NCBI GenBank assembly: GCA_902790475.1
Contig: CADASG010000008.1
Location: 1 to 64,000, forward strand
Length of the DNA: 64,000 nt
Origin: an uncultured Ruminococcus sp.
GTDB lineage: Bacteria; Bacillota; Clostridia; Oscillospirales; Acutalibacteraceae
Direction: 5' to 3'
The notes under the pieces were generated by a model. The model searched no databases and had not been told where the DNA came from. It saw only the letters and a list, made by a program, of their open reading frames with translations. The position numbers were made by a program, and so were the translations under genes. Shown piece by piece: positions 60,146-64,000 of this stretch. Numbering within the stretch: position 1 is the first letter of the stretch; each line of letters begins with the position of its first letter.

Positions 60146-61873
60146 TTATTGTAAAGCCGTGTTATTGTTGCGGTGGCTGTCGATATTGTCCTTAATTTGC
60201 GCGAACGATACTCCGTATTTCAGCGCGATATCCTTTGCGTAGCTGATACCTTGCGGCGGAAGAAGGCTGACCTTGAAGCTTCGCTCTCCGTCGTGAACGC
60301 CGGTGACAAGGCTTACAGCCCTGCTGCTGCCCTCAACCTCTGCGTTCAGCTCGTCCACACTGCGCGCCAAGTCATGCATGTGAGTGTTGAAAATACATCT
60401 CACACCCAAATAGCGCATTGCGCGAACAACATCCTTTGCTATAAACAAACCCTCGGTAACGCTGGTTGTTGCAAGGCTTTCGTTCAGCAGCATTAAGCTG
60501 CGTTCGGTCGCCATGTCAAAAATCTCCGCCAGACGTTTGCTTTCCTCTCCCAAACGTCCCAGGTCAACAGTGTCGTTTTCGTCGGCGGGAAAGTGTGTGA
60601 AAATATTGTCACAAGGGCTGATCTCGGCTTGCTCGGCAGGCACGCTTATACCGAGCTGCGCCAGAAGCATAGCCAATCCCCACGCCTGCGTAAAAATAGT
60701 CTTACCGCCGCGGTTGGGACCCGTCAGAATAAAAATCCGCTGATCGTCGTTAAAATCTATATCGTTAGTGATGATATTAATGCGGTCGCCATGTACGTTT
60801 TTAATGGCAAGCTTTATATTATACAAGCCTTTAAACGAACAGTTACGTTGCTCGGGCGGCAGTATTTCAGGCTTGCAAACGGGCATACCGCTTTCCTTGA
60901 TCTTATCTATCAGATCAGCCCAGCGCACATAAAAGAGGATCTCTGGCATTAACTCGATCAGCATATAACCGCTGATATTTACATAACGCTTGACCGTTGA
61001 TTTGATTTCATTTACGGTTTGGCGCATAATATTGGTTACGGTATCCTTGATCGCGTTGGATAGTGAATCGGCGCCCGTGACAGTGCTTGTTGAAATGGTC
61101 ATGCCCGTCATGTTATCGTTGAGTTCCTTTTTTTGAGTAAAGGTGGGCGGAGTGATGGGAGTTGCCGGATGAAAAACGCGGATTCCGCTAACATCCGTGC
61201 CGTGGTGCAGCTCGCTTTTTCGGTCGGCAAAGCTCATAAACCTCCGCATAAGTCCGCTCTCTCTGAATTCGCTGTCGTTGAGAGAAACAACGCCTGCCGA
61301 GGAAGGACGAAGCATATCGTCAAGGTTTACTCCGATCGTAATACTCTTGAGCTTTCGGACTTTTTCCATTGTTTCGTCAATATCGGCTTTCAGTTCCTCA
61401 AAGCCGCTTTCGAGGGAAATATCCTTTACCAGATCGCGAAGGGTACACATGCCCTCGGATTTGATATCAAGATCGGAAAGGATATCGCGCATCAGCGAGA
61501 TGCAGCAGACGTATTCGTCCACTTCTCTCAGGCGGTTTACCAGAGACCAGAACGCCGAGCTTTCCTGATCCTTTTGAAAACGCTCCAAATCACGCAGATC
61601 CGCAAGCTTTTTAACAAGATCCTCCATGGCTTTTCTCAGCTCGGGAAAACGGAGAAAATCCTCAAAAACGTCGCGCCGGTAACGGATTACCTCGGGATCA
61701 TCGGTGACGCTTATCATCAGCTTGCGAATGTGATCCCTTTCGTATCGCTGTTCTGTCAATGCCTCCAAGATAAAATCTATGGATAAATCGTTTATGCTTT
61801 CCGTTGTCAGTGTTTTGTTTTTTCGTTCTGCGTTTTGCGGATACAATAAACTATATCCCATAATGAACCCCAT
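60146..61873 (-). CDS. MutS-related ATPase lacking mismatch-binding domains
   Basis: 575 residues. Helical N-terminal lever/clamp-like region (about 30-330) and a C-terminal MutS-type ABC ATPase. Walker A near 384-391 reads GPNRGGKT where MutS has GPNMGGK(S/T); Walker B near 460 reads LMLLNESLATTS, so the usual Asp-Glu (DELGRGTS) is Asn-Glu. The signature-region Ser and NTHMHDLA (His loop) are kept. No mismatch-recognition or connector domain, and no Smr or nuclease domain. The family is a divergent MutS branch seen in Firmicutes, with unknown function. Start 61873 or ATG 61861 (GGGG six bases before); not resolved. Confidence 0.75.
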   Translation of the reverse strand: MGFIMGYSLLYPQNAERKNKTLTTESINDLSIDFILEALTEQRYERDHIRKLMISVTDDPEVIRYRRDVFEDFLRFPELRKAMEDLVKKLADLRDLERFQKDQESSAFWSLVNRLREVDEYVCCISLMRDILSDLDIKSEGMCTLRDLVKDISLESGFEELKADIDETMEKVRKLKSITIGVNLDDMLRPSSAGVVSLNDSEFRESGLMRRFMSFADRKSELHHGTDVSGIRVFHPATPITPPTFTQKKELNDNMTGMTISTSTVTGADSLSNAIKDTVTNIMRQTVNEIKSTVKRYVNISGYMLIELMPEILFYVRWADLIDKIKESGMPVCKPEILPPEQRNCSFKGLYNIKLAIKNVHGDRINIITNDIDFNDDQRIFILTGPNRGGKTIFTQAWGLAMLLAQLGISVPAEQAEISPCDNIFTHFPADENDTVDLGRLGEESKRLAEIFDMATERSLMLLNESLATTSVTEGLFIAKDVVRAMRYLGVRCIFNTHMHDLARSVDELNAEVEGSSRAVSLVTGVHDGERSFKVSLLPPQGISYAKDIALKYGVSFAQIKDNIDSHRNNNTALQ

Positions 61874-61945
61874 TTCTCTAAGTCGTTTCTTTAATTATAG
61901 ACAAAAAACAAATAAAATACAATCGTTTTATTAAAAAACATTTGA

Positions 61946-61974
61946 TTGAAATTATCGGTTTTTTATGTTATAAT
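61946..61974 (+). promoter_or_regulatory. Sigma-A promoter of tex
   Basis: TTGAAA 61946-61951, 17-base spacer, perfect TATAAT 61969-61974; leader of about 20 bases. Confidence 0.8.
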
Positions 61975-62002
61975 CCGTTTATTAACGTTTTTGGAGGAAT
62001 AT

Positions 62003-64000
62003 ATGGATTATTCGCAAATTTTAGCGCAGCAGTTTCAAATAAAAGAAGAATACGCCAAAAATATAATCGAGCTGCTCGACGGCGGAAACACCATTCCGTT
62101 TATCGCGCGGTACCGCAAGGAAATGCACGGTTCTATGGACGATCAGCTGATTCGTGAATTCAGTGAAAAGCTCGAGTATCTGCGCGGACTGGACAAGCGC
62201 AGAGAAGAGATCAAAAACCTCATTGCCGCTCAGGATAAGCTGACCGACGAGATATCTGCATCAATTGAAAAGGCGCAGACTTTAAGTGAATTGGAGGATA
62301 TTTACCGCCCTTATAAGCCGAAACGCAAAACAAGAGCCTCCGTTGCAAAGGAACGCGGTTTGGAACCGCTCGCATTGCTGATTTTAAAGCAGGAGCGAAA
62401 TGCCGATCCTTATAAAGAAGCTCCGGATTATGTTGACGAGGAAAAACAGGTGAACACCGTTGAGGACGCGATACAGGGCGCGATGGATATCATTGCGGAA
62501 CAGATTTCGGACAGCGCTGAGATCCGCAAGCTGCTGCGAAATACCGCGCATCAGTACGGCTCGATCTCCTCTGTTGCCGTCGATCCCGATAAAGACAGCG
62601 TATATTCCGTTTATTATGATTATAAAGAGAACGTAAAGACAATTGCGGGTCACCGTGTTTTGGCTGTAAACAGGGGAGAGAAGGAAGGTTTTTTAAAGGT
62701 ATCGCTTTCTCTTGATTCGGAAAAACCTCTTTCCATTATCCACAGGGCAGTTGACCGAAGGGTGAATCCGCTGTGTTCAGACCTGCTTATCGCTGCAGGT
62801 GACGACGCATACAGCCGCCTGATCTTTCCTTCGCTGGAACGCGAGATACGCAGCGAGCTTACCGAAACGGCGGCGGAAAACGCCATGAAGGTTTTTGCGG
62901 TCAATCTGAAACAGCTGCTTATGCAGCCGCCCGTTAAGGGAAAAACCGTTTTGGGTCTTGACCCGGGATATCGCACGGGCTGCAAGGTCGCGGTCGTGGA
63001 CGACACGGGAAAAGTGCTCGACACCGCCGTAATCTATCCTACCCACGGAGAACGCAAGGCGGAGGAGTCCAAGAGAACTCTCCTGCGATTGATAAATAAG
63101 CATCATGTGGATATTATTTCCATCGGCAACGGCACAGCTTCCAAGGAAACGGAAATGTTTACCGCCGATACCATCAGGGAGCTTGACCGTCCCGTATACT
63201 ATATGGTCGTCAGCGAGGCAGGAGCGTCGGTATACTCCGCGTCCAAGCTTGCGGCTGCAGAGCTGCCCGAGCTTGACTTGACCCTGCGCAGCGCGGTTTC
63301 GATCGCAAGACGTTTGCAGGATCCGCTTGCTGAGTTGGTAAAAATCGAGCCAAAAGCGATCGGCGTGGGACAATACCAGCACGACATGCCTCAAAAGCGT
63401 TTGGGAGAAACGCTCGACGGCGTCGTTGAGGATTGCGTCAACTCGGTCGGAGCTGACTTGAACACAGCTTCTCCGGCGCTGCTGCTGAGAGTTTCGGGAC
63501 TCAACAGCACCGTTTGTAAAAATATAGTCGCATACCGTGAGGAAAACGGAGCTTTTCATTCTCGTGCGGAATTAAAAAAAGTTCCGAAGCTCGGTCCCAA
63601 AGCGTTTGAGCAGTGCGCGGGATTTTTGCGAGTTCCCGAAAGCCGAAATTCGCTTGACAATACGGGCGTTCATCCCGAAAGCTACAAGAGCGCAAAAGAG
63701 CTGCTGAACTTAGTTGAATACACCGATAAGGAAATAAAAAACGCAAAGTTCGCCGATTTGCCTGCCCGCGTAAAGGCAAAGGGTACAAAGACCTTAGCTG
63801 AGCAGCTCGGTATTGGCTTGCCTACGCTTGACGATATAGTAAAGGAATTGTCAAAGCCCGGGCGTGACCCGCGCGACGAAATGCCTGCGCCGATGCTTAG
63901 AACAGACGTACTGGATATCAAGGATCTAAAAGAAGGCATGGAGCTTAAAGGCACAGTTCGTAATGTCATTGACTTCGGCGCGTTTGTCGATATCGGAGTT
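62003..64000 (+). CDS. tex: Tex-family S1 RNA-binding protein, 3' end cut by window
   Basis: Transcription accessory protein; 666 codons are present with no stop before the window ends. N-terminal helical part (MDYSQILAQQFQIKEEYAKNIIELLDGGNTIPFIARYR), YqgF/RNase H-like domain (LGLDPGYRTGCKVAVVDD, IGNGTASKETE), helix-hairpin-helix pairs (NSTVCKNIVAYREENGAF; KLGPKAFEQCAGFLR), and the first part of the C-terminal S1 domain (KGTVRNVIDFGAFVDIGV). ATG at 62003 with GGAGG at 61993-61997 and a strong promoter. Tex binds RNA and affects gene expression in several bacteria; the exact role here is not known. Full length is probably about 710-740 residues. Confidence 0.95.
   Translation, partial: MDYSQILAQQFQIKEEYAKNIIELLDGGNTIPFIARYRKEMHGSMDDQLIREFSEKLEYLRGLDKRREEIKNLIAAQDKLTDEISASIEKAQTLSELEDIYRPYKPKRKTRASVAKERGLEPLALLILKQERNADPYKEAPDYVDEEKQVNTVEDAIQGAMDIIAEQISDSAEIRKLLRNTAHQYGSISSVAVDPDKDSVYSVYYDYKENVKTIAGHRVLAVNRGEKEGFLKVSLSLDSEKPLSIIHRAVDRRVNPLCSDLLIAAGDDAYSRLIFPSLEREIRSELTETAAENAMKVFAVNLKQLLMQPPVKGKTVLGLDPGYRTGCKVAVVDDTGKVLDTAVIYPTHGERKAEESKRTLLRLINKHHVDIISIGNGTASKETEMFTADTIRELDRPVYYMVVSEAGASVYSASKLAAAELPELDLTLRSAVSIARRLQDPLAELVKIEPKAIGVGQYQHDMPQKRLGETLDGVVEDCVNSVGADLNTASPALLLRVSGLNSTVCKNIVAYREENGAFHSRAELKKVPKLGPKAFEQCAGFLRVPESRNSLDNTGVHPESYKSAKELLNLVEYTDKEIKNAKFADLPARVKAKGTKTLAEQLGIGLPTLDDIVKELSKPGRDPRDEMPAPMLRTDVLDIKDLKEGMELKGTVRNVIDFGAFVDIGV

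Noticed and set aside
61133-61786. 217-codon plus-strand frame opposite the MutS-like gene
   Set aside because: It is the complement of a gene with clear ATPase motifs; the translation has no recognisable domain.
1-64000. CRISPR array, prophage, tRNA or rRNA genes
   Set aside because: No spaced direct repeats other than the 87-bp tandem array, no phage structural genes, and no cloverleaf or rRNA sequence was recognised on either strand.

Overview
The window reads as chromosome of an anaerobic, endospore-forming Clostridia member, most like the Oscillospiraceae/Ruminococcaceae. Evidence: Spo0A, SpoIVB, BofA, a SpoIIM-like protein and a SpoIVFB-like protease; frequent TTG/GTG starts with strong GGAGG ribosome sites; sigma-A promoters of TTGACA-N16/17-TATAAT type; a class A RNase P RNA; a class B sortase beside a cohesin-like, sortase-signal surface protein; and a secreted nuclease carrying a dockerin. 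Base composition looks even (mid-40s percent GC by eye), and apart from one insertion sequence, an 87-bp minisatellite and one MITE-like palindrome there is little sign of mobile DNA.

Layout. 1-1.7 kb: IS110-family transposase followed by a strongly folded 3' region that may encode a guide (bridge) RNA. 1.9-9.4 kb: secreted SH3b/Ig/lysozyme protein, proC, then an envelope operon (SpoIIM-like, YesL-like, two membrane-anchored beta-rich proteins, an acyltransferase). 9.5-17.5 kb: tandem repeats, pyrE, radC, uvrB and a divergent type II topoisomerase pair. 17.7-22 kb: secG, bofA, DUF4364, NfeD/SPFH, a duplicated CmpB-type membrane protein. 22-29 kb: purine operon purE-F-M-N-O-H-D, with IMP synthesis split into PurO plus a stand-alone AICAR formyltransferase. 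29-35 kb: spo0A-spoIVB (minus), a CtpE-like P-type ATPase, cca. 35-38 kb (minus): sortase B, a small membrane-anchored protein and the cohesin-like surface protein. 38-45.5 kb: palindromic element, malic enzyme, rnpB, two flavoproteins, small membrane protein, VanZ and MATE. 45.6-53.7 kb: SpoIVFB-like protease, two radical SAM enzymes, DUF2344 protein, FtsB/DivIC, S1 protein, HPF and an RNA methyltransferase. 53.7-57 kb: a strong promoter, a roughly 365-nt folded leader, then an MBOAT O-acyltransferase and an SGNH-like partner. 57-64 kb: esterase, dockerin nuclease, YbjQ protein, MutS-like ATPase (minus) and tex, cut by the window end.

Themes. (1) Cell-surface biology: the sortase probably anchors the cohesin-like protein, the dockerin nuclease could dock on a cohesin, and the MBOAT/SGNH pair probably acylates an envelope polymer. 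(2) Sporulation: several parts of the SpoIVB/BofA/SpoIVFB route lie here. (3) RNA: stable hairpins repeatedly abut or mask Shine-Dalgarno sites, and two long folded regions (1.42-1.69 kb and 53.84-54.19 kb) have no assigned class. These two, the cohesin/sortase/dockerin set and the palindromic element are the best leads. All family calls come from reading translations; no database search was run.
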